Part shown: positions 24,919-34,004 of the stretch, one piece after another
Layout: every line of letters starts with the position of its first letter
Position numbering within the stretch: position 1 is the first letter of the stretch
Origin: LMUY01 sp964244585
GTDB taxonomy: Bacteria; Pseudomonadota; Alphaproteobacteria; Acetobacterales; Acetobacteraceae
Reading direction: 5' to 3'
Length of the DNA: 64,000 nucleotides
NCBI GenBank assembly: GCA_964244585.1
Contig: CAXTJM010000004.1
Coordinates: 124,001-188,000 of the forward strand
The notes under the pieces: generated by a model
Databases searched by the model: none
The model's input: the letters and a program-made list of their open reading frames with translations, nothing else
What the model was told of the DNA's origin: nothing
Position numbers and translations under genes: made by a program

Positions 24919-24976
24919 CAGACGCCGACACCGGCCGCGCCAGCCGGATGTCCGCGCAACCGAACAGCGAGGATCA

Positions 24977-25285
24977 ATGCCCGAAAACATGGACGCGCTG
25001 CTGCGCGTCGTTGCCGTGGAGGCGCGCCAGGAGGAGCTGAGCCGGCGCGTCGACCGGTTCGAGGTGGCCGTCAAGGACACGATGGAGCGTGTCGAGAAGG
25101 TGGTGAACAACGTGGCGGTGGATGTGCGCAACCTGGCCGTGGCGCAGGGCGAATTCCGCGCCTCGCACGAGGCGGCGGACCAAAGCACGCTGGAGCGGGC
25201 GATCCGCTTCCTGGTCCCGCATGTCAGCGTCGCCTCCGGGGGCGGGTTCCTGGGCTGGCTGCTGGGCAGCGGGGCGCATCGCTGA
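24977..25285 (+). CDS. coiled-coil membrane-anchored protein of the lysis module (XhlA-like)
   Basis: A 102-residue protein (ATG 24977, with GAGGA five bases upstream). Residues ~1-75 are charged and helical with heptads (LSRRVDRFEVAVKDTMERVEKVVNN), followed by a short hydrophobic Gly-rich C-terminus (VSVASGGGFLGWLLGSG) that could span the membrane. This coiled coil plus C-terminal anchor resembles XhlA-type holin helpers. It overlaps the lysozyme start by one base (TGATG), so a holin-partner or spanin-like role is likely; no family is certain. Confidence 0.5.
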   Translation: MPENMDALLRVVAVEARQEELSRRVDRFEVAVKDTMERVEKVVNNVAVDVRNLAVAQGEFRASHEAADQSTLERAIRFLVPHVSVASGGGFLGWLLGSGAHR

Positions 25286-25998
25286 TGACCGGGGTTCCCC
25301 CGCCGGGCGCCCTGGCGCTCGCCGAGGCGTCCATCGACCACGACGAGGGGTTCCCGGTGCGGGCGGACGGCCGGTCCCATCCGTACTGGGACGCGATCGG
25401 CCGGGTATGGACGATCGGCACCGGTCTGACGCGGCTGGACGGCCAGCCGGTGACCCAGCACACCAGCCCGATCACCCGGCAACAGAACGATGCCGCCGTG
25501 GGCATCGAATTGGCGGCGACCAGCGCACTGATCGCCGGCATCGTCACCGTGGCGCTCGCGCCCTGCGAGTGGGCCGCGCTGGCCAATTGGATGTTCAACG
25601 TGGGCGGCCATGCCGCCGCCGGCTCCACGTTGATCCGCAAGTTGAATGCCCGGGACAAGCCTGGGGCATGCCAGCAATTCGCCGTCTGGATCATGGCGAA
25701 CGGCAAGGTGATCCCCGGGCTGCGCAACCGCCGGCTCCGCACCGCGGCGCTGTTTTCCGGCCAGGCGGTGCCGGGTGTCACCGACCGACCGGGCATGCCG
25801 GGCGCGGCGGCCCGCCGCGCCGTGCCCGGCGAGGCAGGGATGCCAGCCTCCAGGCTGGTCGCGACCATCACGCCGACGCCCAGGACCGACCGCGATGCGC
25901 CGCGTCCGGCAGGCCCGCCCCCGGCGGACGCGCCTGCCAAAGACGCCACCGCCACCCTGCCCGAAAACCCGGCGGGCGTGATTTCCTTCCCAACTTGA
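25285..25998 (+). CDS. phage endolysin, GH24 lysozyme-like
   Basis: A 237-residue muralytic enzyme. The GH24 catalytic set is visible: HDEGF with Glu21, then YWDAIG with Asp36, and WTIGTG with Thr43. The spacing Asp-x6-Thr is one longer than the usual x5, and GTGLT replaces the common GYGHT. Further conserved stretches are CEWAALANWMFNVGGHAAAGSTLIRKLN and the RRLRTAALF end of the domain (~residue 158). After that comes a ~75-residue Pro/Ala-rich tail without a domain. No signal peptide or signal-anchor is seen, so release needs a holin. It is translationally coupled to the upstream gene. Confidence 0.8.
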   Translation: MTGVPPPGALALAEASIDHDEGFPVRADGRSHPYWDAIGRVWTIGTGLTRLDGQPVTQHTSPITRQQNDAAVGIELAATSALIAGIVTVALAPCEWAALANWMFNVGGHAAAGSTLIRKLNARDKPGACQQFAVWIMANGKVIPGLRNRRLRTAALFSGQAVPGVTDRPGMPGAAARRAVPGEAGMPASRLVATITPTPRTDRDAPRPAGPPPADAPAKDATATLPENPAGVISFPT

Positions 25999-26009
25999 CA
26001 GGAGCAACC

Positions 26010-26321
26010 ATGGATTACCTGCAATTCGCCTCCCAGGCGCTGGTGAGCGGCGTCGGCATCGCCGGCCTGGCGCTGTCCGCCTTCCACGTGAAGAACGCCA
26101 ACGCCGTCGCCAGCGACGCGGTGGCCACGCTGAGTGACGCCATCGCGGCCATGCACGGCAACCTGTCCGGCGTGCTGGCCAAGCTGGGGGCGGCGTCGCC
26201 GACCCTGATGGCGGACGGCATGAGGCTGGCAGCGGATGCCACCGCCAACGCGCCAGCGTCGGTGACGATCAAGGAGACGACGGTCTCGCCCCTGGCAGCG
26301 CCGGCCGTGGGCGCCGCCTAG
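26010..26321 (+). CDS. hypothetical membrane-associated protein, last gene of the prophage block
   Basis: A 103-residue protein (ATG 26010, with CAGGAGCAA upstream). An N-terminal hydrophobic stretch (FASQALVSGVGIAGLALSAFHV) could be a transmembrane helix or signal anchor, followed by an Ala-rich helical part (DAIAAMHGNLSGVLAKLG) and a flexible end. Located just after the endolysin, so it may be a holin or other lysis accessory. No named family is recognised. Confidence 0.5.
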   Translation: MDYLQFASQALVSGVGIAGLALSAFHVKNANAVASDAVATLSDAIAAMHGNLSGVLAKLGAASPTLMADGMRLAADATANAPASVTIKETTVSPLAAPAVGAA

Positions 26322-26517
26322 CCTGCGACGTGCCTTGCGCCGGCCCATGATCCAGTGGGTCGGCCGCCGTGCCCCCGGCACGTGCAGCGCCATCGCAAAA
26401 CGTGCATGCGCCTGTTCTTCCAGGCGCCGCTTTGCCGATCGGCAGTGGCGGCATGGCCGCTTCCCCCAAATACGCCTATGAAGACCGCGACACCCCCAGC
26501 AACTTCGTCGCGGTGAC

Positions 26518-28044
26518 ATGTCCCAAGCGAGAGCCGGCCTACCCACGCCTGCCGTTCAGCCGGCGGCGGGCGCCATCCCGGACGAGGCGCTGCTTGCGGC
26601 CGCGGAAGAGGCTCCGGACGCAAGGCGGTGGACCGCGCTGGCAGTGCTGCTCACCGGCGCGTTCCTGCCGGCGTTCGATTTCTTCGTCGTCAACGTTGCC
26701 CTGCCTGCCATCCACACCGAGCTGGGCGCCCGCCCGGCGGATTTGGAGCTGGTGGTCGCCGGCTACGGCGTCGCCTTCGCCATCCTGCTGGTGACGGGCG
26801 GGCGGCTCGGCGACCTGTTCGGGCGCAAGCGCATGTTCATCCTGGGCATGGTCGGGTTCACCACCGCCTCCGCCTTGTGCGGCCTGGCCACCAGCCCGAC
26901 GGTGCTGATCGCCTCCCGCGTGCTGCAGGGGCTGACCGCCGCCATCATGAACCCGCAGGTCCTCGCGATCATCCGCGTCACCTTTCCGGCCAACGAACGG
27001 GCGCGCGCGATCGGCTATTTCGGCACGACGCTGGGCCTCGCCTCCATCCTGGCACAACTGGTGGGCGGGGCGCTGATCCAGGCGGACATCGCCGGGCTGG
27101 GATGGCGGCCGATCTTCCTGGTGAACGTGCCGGTCGGGATCGTGGCCGTGGTGCTGGCGGGCCAGACCCTGCGGGAGTCGCGCGCCGCGGGCCGGCCGAC
27201 GCTCGACATCGGCGGCATCCTGCTCGCGACGCTGGCGCTGGTCCTGCTGGTGTATCCCCTGGTGGAGGGCCGCGAACTCGGCTGGCCGGGCTGGAGCGTC
27301 GCCTGCCTGCTGGCGTGCGTGCCGGCGTTCGGGGCATTCGTGCTGTACGAGTGGTCGGTGCAGAGCCGGGGCAAGGCGCCGCTGGTCAATCTGCGGCTGT
27401 TCCGCGACCCCGCCTTCGCCATCGGCCTGGTCATGGCGATGACGTATTTCTCGGGCCTGGCGGCGTTCTTCATGGGACTGACGATCTTCCTGCAACAGGG
27501 GTTCGGCTACAGCCCGTTGGCGACCGGATTGGTCTTCCTGGCGTTCGGCCTGGGGTTCGTCGGGGCGACGCTGCGTTCCTCCCACGTGGCGCGGCGGCTC
27601 GGGCCGCTGACCATCAGCCTGGGCGCCGGCATGCAGGCCGCGTCCCTGGTGGCGATGATCACGCTGGCCGGTAGCGCCGATGGCGCCCCGATCAAGATGG
27701 TCCTGCTATGGCCGGTCCTGCTGTTCTTCGGCCTGGGACAGGGGCTCGCCCTGCCGACGCTGATCGCCTCCGCCGTGGGCAGCAGCCGCATCCCGCCGCA
27801 GGAGGCAGGGGCCGCTTCCGGCGTCTTCACCATGGTGCAGCAGGTGGCCTTCGCCCTGGGGGTCGCCCTGATCATGGGGCTGTTCTTCACCGTGCTCGGC
27901 AGCGGCACGACCGGCCGTGACTATCAGCGCGCGCTTCAGGCCGGGCTGGGGTGCAATGCCGGGCTGATGACGCTCACCTGCCTGCTGGCCTTGCTGCTGC
28001 CGCGGCGTCCGCCGGTGGCCGGCATCGTGGTCCATATGGAGTAG
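26518..28044 (+). CDS. MFS multidrug exporter, DHA2 (EmrB/QacA) type
   Basis: A 508-residue inner-membrane drug:proton antiporter of the 14-TM DHA2 group. The start at 26518 gives a hydrophilic N-terminus of ~38 residues before TM1 (ALAVLLTGAFLPAFDFFVVNVALP, where the D of motif D1 is present). Motif A is GGRLGDLFGRKRMF (residues ~94-107), and motif C-like GxxLGLASILAQLVGGALI follows in TM5. It is the first chromosomal gene to the right of the prophage and is not obviously part of an operon. The substrate cannot be read from the sequence. A possible integration point lies upstream (26322-26517). Confidence 0.85.
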   Translation: MSQARAGLPTPAVQPAAGAIPDEALLAAAEEAPDARRWTALAVLLTGAFLPAFDFFVVNVALPAIHTELGARPADLELVVAGYGVAFAILLVTGGRLGDLFGRKRMFILGMVGFTTASALCGLATSPTVLIASRVLQGLTAAIMNPQVLAIIRVTFPANERARAIGYFGTTLGLASILAQLVGGALIQADIAGLGWRPIFLVNVPVGIVAVVLAGQTLRESRAAGRPTLDIGGILLATLALVLLVYPLVEGRELGWPGWSVACLLACVPAFGAFVLYEWSVQSRGKAPLVNLRLFRDPAFAIGLVMAMTYFSGLAAFFMGLTIFLQQGFGYSPLATGLVFLAFGLGFVGATLRSSHVARRLGPLTISLGAGMQAASLVAMITLAGSADGAPIKMVLLWPVLLFFGLGQGLALPTLIASAVGSSRIPPQEAGAASGVFTMVQQVAFALGVALIMGLFFTVLGSGTTGRDYQRALQAGLGCNAGLMTLTCLLALLLPRRPPVAGIVVHME

Positions 28045-28164
28045 GCCTGCTCCACCCCGGCAACACCGCACACCGGAATGTTACCAAGGCGATGTCGTGG
28101 CTTCAACACGGGAGGCCGGGAGGCTAAGGTGCGCCGCCCCTGCCTGGATCAGCCACCGCCCGAA

Positions 28165-29301
28165 ATGCCACGCCCCGTCGTAACCCGATTGGATCGCTAC
28201 GTTTTCCGCCAGTTGCTGACCGCGCTGGTGGCGGCGACGAGCGCGCTCGTGGCACTCATCTGGCTGACCCAGTCGCTTCGGTTCGTGGAGCTGGTGGTCA
28301 ATCGCGGGCTGTCGCTTTGGGTGTTCCTGCAACTCACGGGCCTGCTGATCCCCAATTTCGTGGCCGTCATCCTGCCGATCACGACCTTCGTCGTGGTGCT
28401 GTTCGTCTATGGCCGCCTGGCCGGCGACCGCGAGCTGACTGTCATGCGCGCCGCCGGCATGTCCCCGCTGGCGCTGTCGCGACCTGGATTGACGCTGGCG
28501 GCCGTGTCCGTCCTGGCCTGCTACGTGCTGAACCTGGCCGTGGTGCCGAGCAGCTATGCATCGTTCCGCGAATACCAGTTCGAGATCCGCAACCGCATCG
28601 CCGCCTTCCTGCTGCAGGAGGGCGTGTTCACCCCGGTGTCGGACGACCTGACCGTCTATGTCCGGTCGCGGGACGTGGACGGCACGTTGCGCGGCATCCT
28701 GGTCGAGGATGCGCGCCAGAAGAACAGCCGCGCGACCATCCTGGCCGAGCGGGGCCGCCTGGTGGAAGGCCCGAACGGCCCGGCCGTCCTGCTGCAAAAC
28801 GGCTCCCGCGAGGAAGTCGACAAGCAGACGGGCCGGCTGAACGTGCTGACGTTCCAGCAGAATTCCGTCGACCTGACGCAGACCAGCAAGGGGGACGACG
28901 TGCGCTACCGCGACGTGAACGAGATGTCGATGGCCGAACTCCTGCATCCGGAGACCAGCGCGCTGAATGCCCGCGACGCCGGCAAGTTCCTGGTGGAGGC
29001 GGCCAGGCGGCTGTCCGCGCCGCTGACGGCCGCCTCGTTCGCGATGGTGGCGCTGCTTTCGGTGCTGACCGGGGCGTTCCGCCGGCATGGCAACGTGATG
29101 CGCCCCCTGCTTTCCGTGATGTGCGTCGTGGCCCTGCTTGCCTTGCAGCTGGCCGTGGCCAACCTCGCCGCCCGTTCGACCGTGCTGATGCCCTTGGTCT
29201 GGATCGTCGCAGCCGGGCCCGGCCTGATCTGCGCCTGGCTGCTGTTCGGGCCGCAATTCGGCACGATGGGCGCGGGGCTCCGGGCCGCACGCGCCGGATG
29301 A
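28165..29301 (+). CDS. lptF: LPS export permease LptF
   Basis: A 378-residue inner-membrane protein of the LptB2FG ABC extractor, which pulls LPS out of the inner membrane toward LptC. ATG 28165 (MPRPVVTRLDRYVFRQLL) matches the usual LptF start; an in-frame ATG at 28078 adds 29 residues unlike the family. Three N-terminal TM helices (with the coupling-helix phrase YGRLAGDRELTVMRAAGMSP), a periplasmic jellyroll (~residues 130-250) and three C-terminal TM helices are visible. It overlaps lptG by four bases, the standard lptFG arrangement, followed here by lptD. Confidence 0.92.
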   Translation: MPRPVVTRLDRYVFRQLLTALVAATSALVALIWLTQSLRFVELVVNRGLSLWVFLQLTGLLIPNFVAVILPITTFVVVLFVYGRLAGDRELTVMRAAGMSPLALSRPGLTLAAVSVLACYVLNLAVVPSSYASFREYQFEIRNRIAAFLLQEGVFTPVSDDLTVYVRSRDVDGTLRGILVEDARQKNSRATILAERGRLVEGPNGPAVLLQNGSREEVDKQTGRLNVLTFQQNSVDLTQTSKGDDVRYRDVNEMSMAELLHPETSALNARDAGKFLVEAARRLSAPLTAASFAMVALLSVLTGAFRRHGNVMRPLLSVMCVVALLALQLAVANLAARSTVLMPLVWIVAAGPGLICAWLLFGPQFGTMGAGLRAARAG

Positions 29302-30410
29302 CCGTCGCGGCCACACTCTCGCTGTACGTCGCCCGCCAGTTCACCGCCGCGGTGCTGGCGATGCTGGCGGCGCTCGCGGGCCTGGTATCGCTGTTCGACT
29401 TCATCGAGTTGCTGCGCCGCTCGGCCACCAAGCCGGACGCGACCTTCACCCTGGTGCTGCAGATCGCGGCGTTGCGGCTGCCCTACATCGCCATGCAGAT
29501 CCTGCCGTTCGCGGTGCTGCTGGGCGGCATCATCGCCTTTTGGCGGCTGACGCGGTCGTCCGAGCTGGTGGTCGCCCGCGCCGCCGGCGTGTCCGCCTGG
29601 CAGTTCCTGGCCGGGCCGGTCGCATGCGCGCTGCTGATCGGGGCGCTCGCCACCGGAGTGGTCAGCCCGCTCTCCTCCGTCATGCTCGCCCGGGCCGAGA
29701 CGCTGGACAACCTCTATCTCCGCACGACCGGCGGCCCGCTGGCCCTGACGGGCGGGCAGCTTTGGCTGCGGCAGGCAGACCACGGGCTGGACCGCGCCGG
29801 TGTCGCCATCCTGCACGCGCACGGCGTGTCCATGTCCAACGGCACGCTGACGGCGAGCGATGTCAGCGTCTTCCGCCTGAGCGCCGACGACCGGGAGCTG
29901 TCGCGGGTGGAGGCGACCGGCGCCCGGCTGACGGATGGCGCGTGGCTGCTGTCGGATGCCCGCACGATGTCGCCCGGGCACCTGCCGGAGAGCATCGGCA
30001 CCATGCGCCTGCCGACCGACCTGACGGTCGAGCGGGTGCAGGAAAGCTTCGCCTCGCCGGACACGCTCTCGGTCTGGGCACTGCCGGATTTCATCGACCT
30101 GCTGGAGCGGTCGGGTTTCTCCACGGTCCGGCACCGGCTGCACTTCCAGACGCTGCTCGCCCTGCCGCTGCTGGCTGCCACGATGACCCTGGTGTCGGCC
30201 GGCTTCTCCATGCGGCCGACCCGGCGCGGCGGGGTCGCGCAGATGATCGGCAGCGGGGTCACCGCCGGATTCATGCTGTTCGTGGTGTCCAAGGTGACGG
30301 AAGAGTTCGGCCAGTCCGGCACGCTTCCGGCGATGCTGGCCGCCTGGGCGCCGGCATTGGCCGGGTTGATGCTTGCCGTGGCGCTCCTGCTCCACCTCGA
30401 GGATGGCTGA
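29298..30410 (+). CDS. lptG: LPS export permease LptG
   Basis: A 370-residue partner of LptF. ATG 29298 overlaps the lptF stop (ATGA). It has the same architecture: N-terminal TM helices (YVARQFTAAVLAMLAAL), the coupling segment FWRLTRSSELVVARAAGVSAWQF, a beta-jellyroll periplasmic domain, and C-terminal TM helices with RHRLHFQTLLALPLLAATMTLVSAGFSMR and a final GFMLFVVSKVTEEFGQSG segment, all typical for LptG. The last base of the stop is the first base of the lptD start, so the whole LPS transport block is translationally linked. Confidence 0.92.
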   Translation: MTVAATLSLYVARQFTAAVLAMLAALAGLVSLFDFIELLRRSATKPDATFTLVLQIAALRLPYIAMQILPFAVLLGGIIAFWRLTRSSELVVARAAGVSAWQFLAGPVACALLIGALATGVVSPLSSVMLARAETLDNLYLRTTGGPLALTGGQLWLRQADHGLDRAGVAILHAHGVSMSNGTLTASDVSVFRLSADDRELSRVEATGARLTDGAWLLSDARTMSPGHLPESIGTMRLPTDLTVERVQESFASPDTLSVWALPDFIDLLERSGFSTVRHRLHFQTLLALPLLAATMTLVSAGFSMRPTRRGGVAQMIGSGVTAGFMLFVVSKVTEEFGQSGTLPAMLAAWAPALAGLMLAVALLLHLEDG

Positions 30411-32665
30411 TGGCGCGCGCGAGCCTGATTTCGCCCGGGATGGTGGTCCCGTGGTCCTGGCCGCTGGCGGTGGTGGCCCTGCTCGGGGTGGTGACGGCGC
30501 CCCAGCCGGCCGGGGCGCAGCTGGCTTCGGTGCTGGGCGGCAACAAGCAGACCACGCCGCTCGACCGCAACCAGCCGGTGGCGTTCACCGCCGATAATTT
30601 CGAGTATGACCGGGCGGCCGGCATCGTCACCGCCTCCGGCCATGTCGAAGCCTGGCAGAACGACCACGTGCTGCGCGCCGACAAGATCACCTTCGACCGC
30701 AATACCAACGTCGCGGCGGCCAGCGGCAACGTCGTCATCGTGGAGCCGGACGGGCAGGTCCTGTTCTCCGACTACGCCGAACTGACGCAGGGCATGCGGG
30801 AAGGCGTGCTGAAGGACATGCGCGCCCTGCTGGCGGAAAACGGCAAGCTGGCGGCCAACGGCGCGCGTCGTACGGACGGCAAGCTCAACGAGCTCACCCA
30901 CGCCGTCTACACCACCTGCGACCTCTGCAAGACCGATCCGAGCAAGCCGCCGCTGTGGCAGATCCGCGCGCTCACCGCCACGCAGGACCTGGAGAACCAT
31001 CGTATCGAGTATCACGATGCAACCATCGACCTGTACGGCCTGCCGGTTGCCTACCTGCCGTTCCTGTCGCACCCCGACCCGTCGGTGCGCCGTGCCGACG
31101 GCTTCCTGGTGCCGTCCATCGGTCAAAGCACCCATATCGGCGCGTTCCTGGCGACGCCGTATTTCTGGGCGATCGACCCGAACCAGGATCTGACCTTGAC
31201 CCCGGAGATCACCACCGGCTCCGGCGAGGAGCTTGCGGCGGAGTATCGCCGGCGGTTCAACAACGGCACGCTCCGGGTGGAGGGGGCGACCGCGATCGAC
31301 CAGGGCAAGCCCGAGGGCTACGTCTTCGCCAAGGGCAATTTCGCCTATGACGACACGTGGCGCTACGGCTTCAACATCAACCGGGCCAGCTCCACCGACT
31401 ACCTGCGCGACTTCCGGGTGCAGAACTACAACAGCGTGCTGACCAGCTCCGCCTTCATCGAGGGGTTCGGCGTCGGCGCCTACACCAAGCTGGACGCGAT
31501 CGCCTACCAGGGCCTGGCCACCAGCATCACGCAGAGCAAGCTGCCCTACGTGCTGCCCCGCTACGAATACAGCTTCTTCTCCGAGGAGGACCCGCTGGGC
31601 GGCCGGTTCCGCTTCGACACCACAGATTTCAACGTCGTGCGCGAGCAGGGCACCAACACGCAGCGCGCCGGCGCCAGCTTGGACTGGCAGCGGCCGTTCG
31701 CGGGCGAGCTGGGGGAACAGTACAAGATCACGATCCACAGCGACCTCGCCGCCTACGAGGCGACCAGCCTCGACCAGCAACCGACCTACGGCACGCAGGG
31801 CAGCACCACCACCGCCCGCGCGCAGCCGACCGTCGCCGCCGAGATGCGGTGGCCTTTCATGCGCGATGGCGGCGACACGGGGACGCAGATCGTCGAGCCG
31901 ATCGTCCAGGTCATCGAGTCGCCGAACGCCGGCTCCTTCCTGCGCCGGAACATTCCCAACGAGGACAGCCTCGACTTCGAATTCACCGATGCGAACCTGT
32001 TCTCCCTGAACCGGTTCCCCGGCATCGACCGCTTCGAGGGCGGGCTGCGCGCCAATGTCGGGCTGCACGCGTCCTGGCAGGTAGGCAGCACCAACGTCGA
32101 CGCCTTGATCGGCCAGTCCTATCGCGAGCACCTGGACAAAAGCCTGCCGCTGCTGTCCGGGTTGAACCAGCACGCCTCGGACGTAGTGGCGCGGGCGACC
32201 ATCACGCCCGCGAGCTGGTTCGACCTAACGGCGCGCACCCGGGTGGATCCCCGCAACGACCGGATCCACTTCGCCGACGTGGTCGCTTCCGCCGGGACGC
32301 CGTTGTTCCGTCCCAATATCGGCTACCTCTACTCGTCGACCAACCCGTATTTCCTGTATGACCAGTCGCCGACCAGCGTGCCGACGACCGGCTATCCGGC
32401 GAGCTACGTCATCCCGCGGGACGAGGTGACCGTGGGCGCCAGCAGCCAGTATGGCGCCTACAAGGTCACCGCCTACGCGCGCCGCGACCTGACGCTGTCC
32501 AAGATGGTTTCCGTCGGGGCGCACGGCACCTACGAAGACGAGTGTTTCATCTTCGACGTCACTCTCAACCGGCGCTATACGCAGATCAACAACGACCATG
32601 GCGGCACCACGATCCTGTTCCAGATCACCCTCAAGACCGTGGGACAGTTCGGGTTCCATGGCTAG
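30410..32665 (+). CDS. lptD: LPS assembly protein LptD
   Basis: A 751-residue outer-membrane translocon that inserts LPS in the outer leaflet together with LptE. A signal peptide spans about residues 1-36, ending PAGA before QL. The periplasmic OstA/jellyroll domain (TADNFEYDRAAGIVTASGHVEAW, then DGQVLFSDYAEL) covers ~55-190, and a beta-barrel follows to the C-terminal GQFGFHG. A CxxC pair lies at Cys170/Cys173 (TTCDLCKTD) and another Cys near the end (EDECFIF), giving the cysteines for interdomain disulfides. LptE is not in this window. Overlaps surA by eight bases. Confidence 0.9.
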   Translation: MARASLISPGMVVPWSWPLAVVALLGVVTAPQPAGAQLASVLGGNKQTTPLDRNQPVAFTADNFEYDRAAGIVTASGHVEAWQNDHVLRADKITFDRNTNVAAASGNVVIVEPDGQVLFSDYAELTQGMREGVLKDMRALLAENGKLAANGARRTDGKLNELTHAVYTTCDLCKTDPSKPPLWQIRALTATQDLENHRIEYHDATIDLYGLPVAYLPFLSHPDPSVRRADGFLVPSIGQSTHIGAFLATPYFWAIDPNQDLTLTPEITTGSGEELAAEYRRRFNNGTLRVEGATAIDQGKPEGYVFAKGNFAYDDTWRYGFNINRASSTDYLRDFRVQNYNSVLTSSAFIEGFGVGAYTKLDAIAYQGLATSITQSKLPYVLPRYEYSFFSEEDPLGGRFRFDTTDFNVVREQGTNTQRAGASLDWQRPFAGELGEQYKITIHSDLAAYEATSLDQQPTYGTQGSTTTARAQPTVAAEMRWPFMRDGGDTGTQIVEPIVQVIESPNAGSFLRRNIPNEDSLDFEFTDANLFSLNRFPGIDRFEGGLRANVGLHASWQVGSTNVDALIGQSYREHLDKSLPLLSGLNQHASDVVARATITPASWFDLTARTRVDPRNDRIHFADVVASAGTPLFRPNIGYLYSSTNPYFLYDQSPTSVPTTGYPASYVIPRDEVTVGASSQYGAYKVTAYARRDLTLSKMVSVGAHGTYEDECFIFDVTLNRRYTQINNDHGGTTILFQITLKTVGQFGFHG

Positions 32666-34004
32666 CAACGGAAACATCGGCATGCGCCTGCTCGCACCCG
32701 CCAGCCTGCTTTCGGCCGCGCTCTGCCTCGGAGGGGCAGCGGGCACGGCCACCACGGCCCGGCCGACACCCCCGCCGGCGCAGCCCGTCAGCGCCACCCA
32801 GGCGGCGCAGGGCGAGCGGATCGTCGCGGTGGTCAACGGCGACGTGGTCAGCCAGAACGACGTCGACGCGCGCGGCCGGCTGTTCGCGCTGTCGACCGGC
32901 CTGCCGCTGACGCCGGACGTGCTGGCACGGCTGCGCCCGCAAGTGACCCAGCAGCTCATCGACGAGCGGCTGCGGCTGCAGGAGGAGCAGAAGCGCAAGA
33001 TCGTGGTAAGCGACAAGGAGATCGCCGACGCGGTCGCCGGCATCGAGCAGCGCAACGGCATCGCCGCCGGCGGCCTGCGTTCGAAGCTCGGCGCCGAGGG
33101 CGTGGCGCTGCGCACCCTGTATGACCAGACCCGGGTGCAGCTCGGCTGGACGCGGGTGCTGCGGGACGAGTTGGGCCCGCGGGCCGAGATCAGCGATGCC
33201 GACGTGGCGGCCCAGCAGGCCTTGCTGAAGGCGCAGGCGGGCCAGCCCGAATACCGCGTCGGCGAGATCTTCCTGCCCATCAACGACCCGGCCAAGGCGG
33301 CGGACACCACCCGGTTCGCCGACACGGTGATCAGCCAACTGCACGCCGGGGCGCCCTTCGCGGTGGTGGCGGCGCAGTTCAGCCAGAGCCAGACCGCCTT
33401 GCAGGGCGGCGACCTCGGCTGGGTGCGGCTCAACCAACTCGACCCCCAGGTCGTCGCCGTCCTGAAGGAGATGCCGGACGGCGCCATCAGCAACCCGATT
33501 CCCGTGCCGGGCGGCATTTCCATCGTCACCCTGCGGGGCAAGCGCGAGGTGGGGCGCGACCTCGCGACGATCCTGTCGCTGCGCCAGGTGTTCCTCCCGT
33601 TCAGCAGCACGCTCGACCCGGCCAACCCGACCGATCAGCAGAAGAAGCAGCTGCTCGCCGCGCAGGCCGTCGCCAAGTCGGCGCATGGCTGCGACGAGAT
33701 GGAGGCGGCGAACAAGGCCGCGGGCAGCGTCCGCCCGGCCGACCCGGGCGAGGTCCGGCTGGAAACCCTGTCCGGCCCGATGCGGACCCTGCTGGCCGGC
33801 CTGCAACCGAACCAGGTCAGCCGGCCGCTGATCTCCAATGACGGCGTGGGCCTGGTGATGATCTGCTCCAGTGCCCAGAAGAACATGGCCGAAAGCAACA
33901 AGGAGGAGATCGGCAACCGCCTGTTGAACGAGCGGGTGGAACTGGTGTCCCGCCAACTGGTCCGCGACCTGCGCCGCCGGGCGGTCATCGACCTGCGGGG
34001 GTGA
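32658..34004 (+). CDS. surA: periplasmic chaperone / peptidyl-prolyl isomerase SurA
   Basis: A 448-residue periplasmic chaperone for outer-membrane proteins, including LptD. ATG 32658 lies inside the end of lptD; ATG 32682 (MRLLAPASLL) would also give a good signal peptide, with the hydrophobic core LLSAALCLGGAA. The N-terminal SurA domain starts ERIVAVVNGDVVSQNDVDARG, and a parvulin-type PPIase domain is around residues 190-290 (EYRVGEIFLPINDP ... FSQSQTALQGGDLGWVRL). The C-terminal helix (EEIGNRLLNERVELVSRQLVRDLRRRAVIDL) completes the core. It overlaps rsmA by four bases; the pdxA gene that usually stands in between is absent. Confidence 0.9.
   Translation: MASNGNIGMRLLAPASLLSAALCLGGAAGTATTARPTPPPAQPVSATQAAQGERIVAVVNGDVVSQNDVDARGRLFALSTGLPLTPDVLARLRPQVTQQLIDERLRLQEEQKRKIVVSDKEIADAVAGIEQRNGIAAGGLRSKLGAEGVALRTLYDQTRVQLGWTRVLRDELGPRAEISDADVAAQQALLKAQAGQPEYRVGEIFLPINDPAKAADTTRFADTVISQLHAGAPFAVVAAQFSQSQTALQGGDLGWVRLNQLDPQVVAVLKEMPDGAISNPIPVPGGISIVTLRGKREVGRDLATILSLRQVFLPFSSTLDPANPTDQQKKQLLAAQAVAKSAHGCDEMEAANKAAGSVRPADPGEVRLETLSGPMRTLLAGLQPNQVSRPLISNDGVGLVMICSSAQKNMAESNKEEIGNRLLNERVELVSRQLVRDLRRRAVIDLRG

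Larger units (their letters stand above)
1..26321 (+). mobile_element. contractile-tailed prophage (late gene block), left end outside window
   Basis: A continuous + strand run of virion genes defines the element: large terminase, portal, scaffold, capsid, neck genes, tail sheath and tube, frameshifting chaperone, tape measure, hub, spike, baseplate J and I, tail fibre and lysozyme. Gene order after the neck (sheath, tube, chaperone, tape measure, LysM/hub, V-like spike, W, J, I, fibre) is that of Mu/P2-like myoviruses. The adhesin cassette between 1589 and 5803 lies upstream of the terminase, which is not the usual place. No integrase, repressor, excisionase or replication gene is visible. 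The right border falls between 26321 and the chromosomal MFS gene at 26518, and I could find no repeated att sequence. Base composition resembles the host from 1200 onward but looks lower in GC in 1-1200. Confidence 0.9.

Noticed and set aside
1..26321. Gene transfer agent identity
   Set aside because: RcGTA-type agents have siphovirus-like tails and a prohead protease; here there is a contractile sheath and tube, a scaffold without protease and an adhesin cassette, so only a general resemblance remains.
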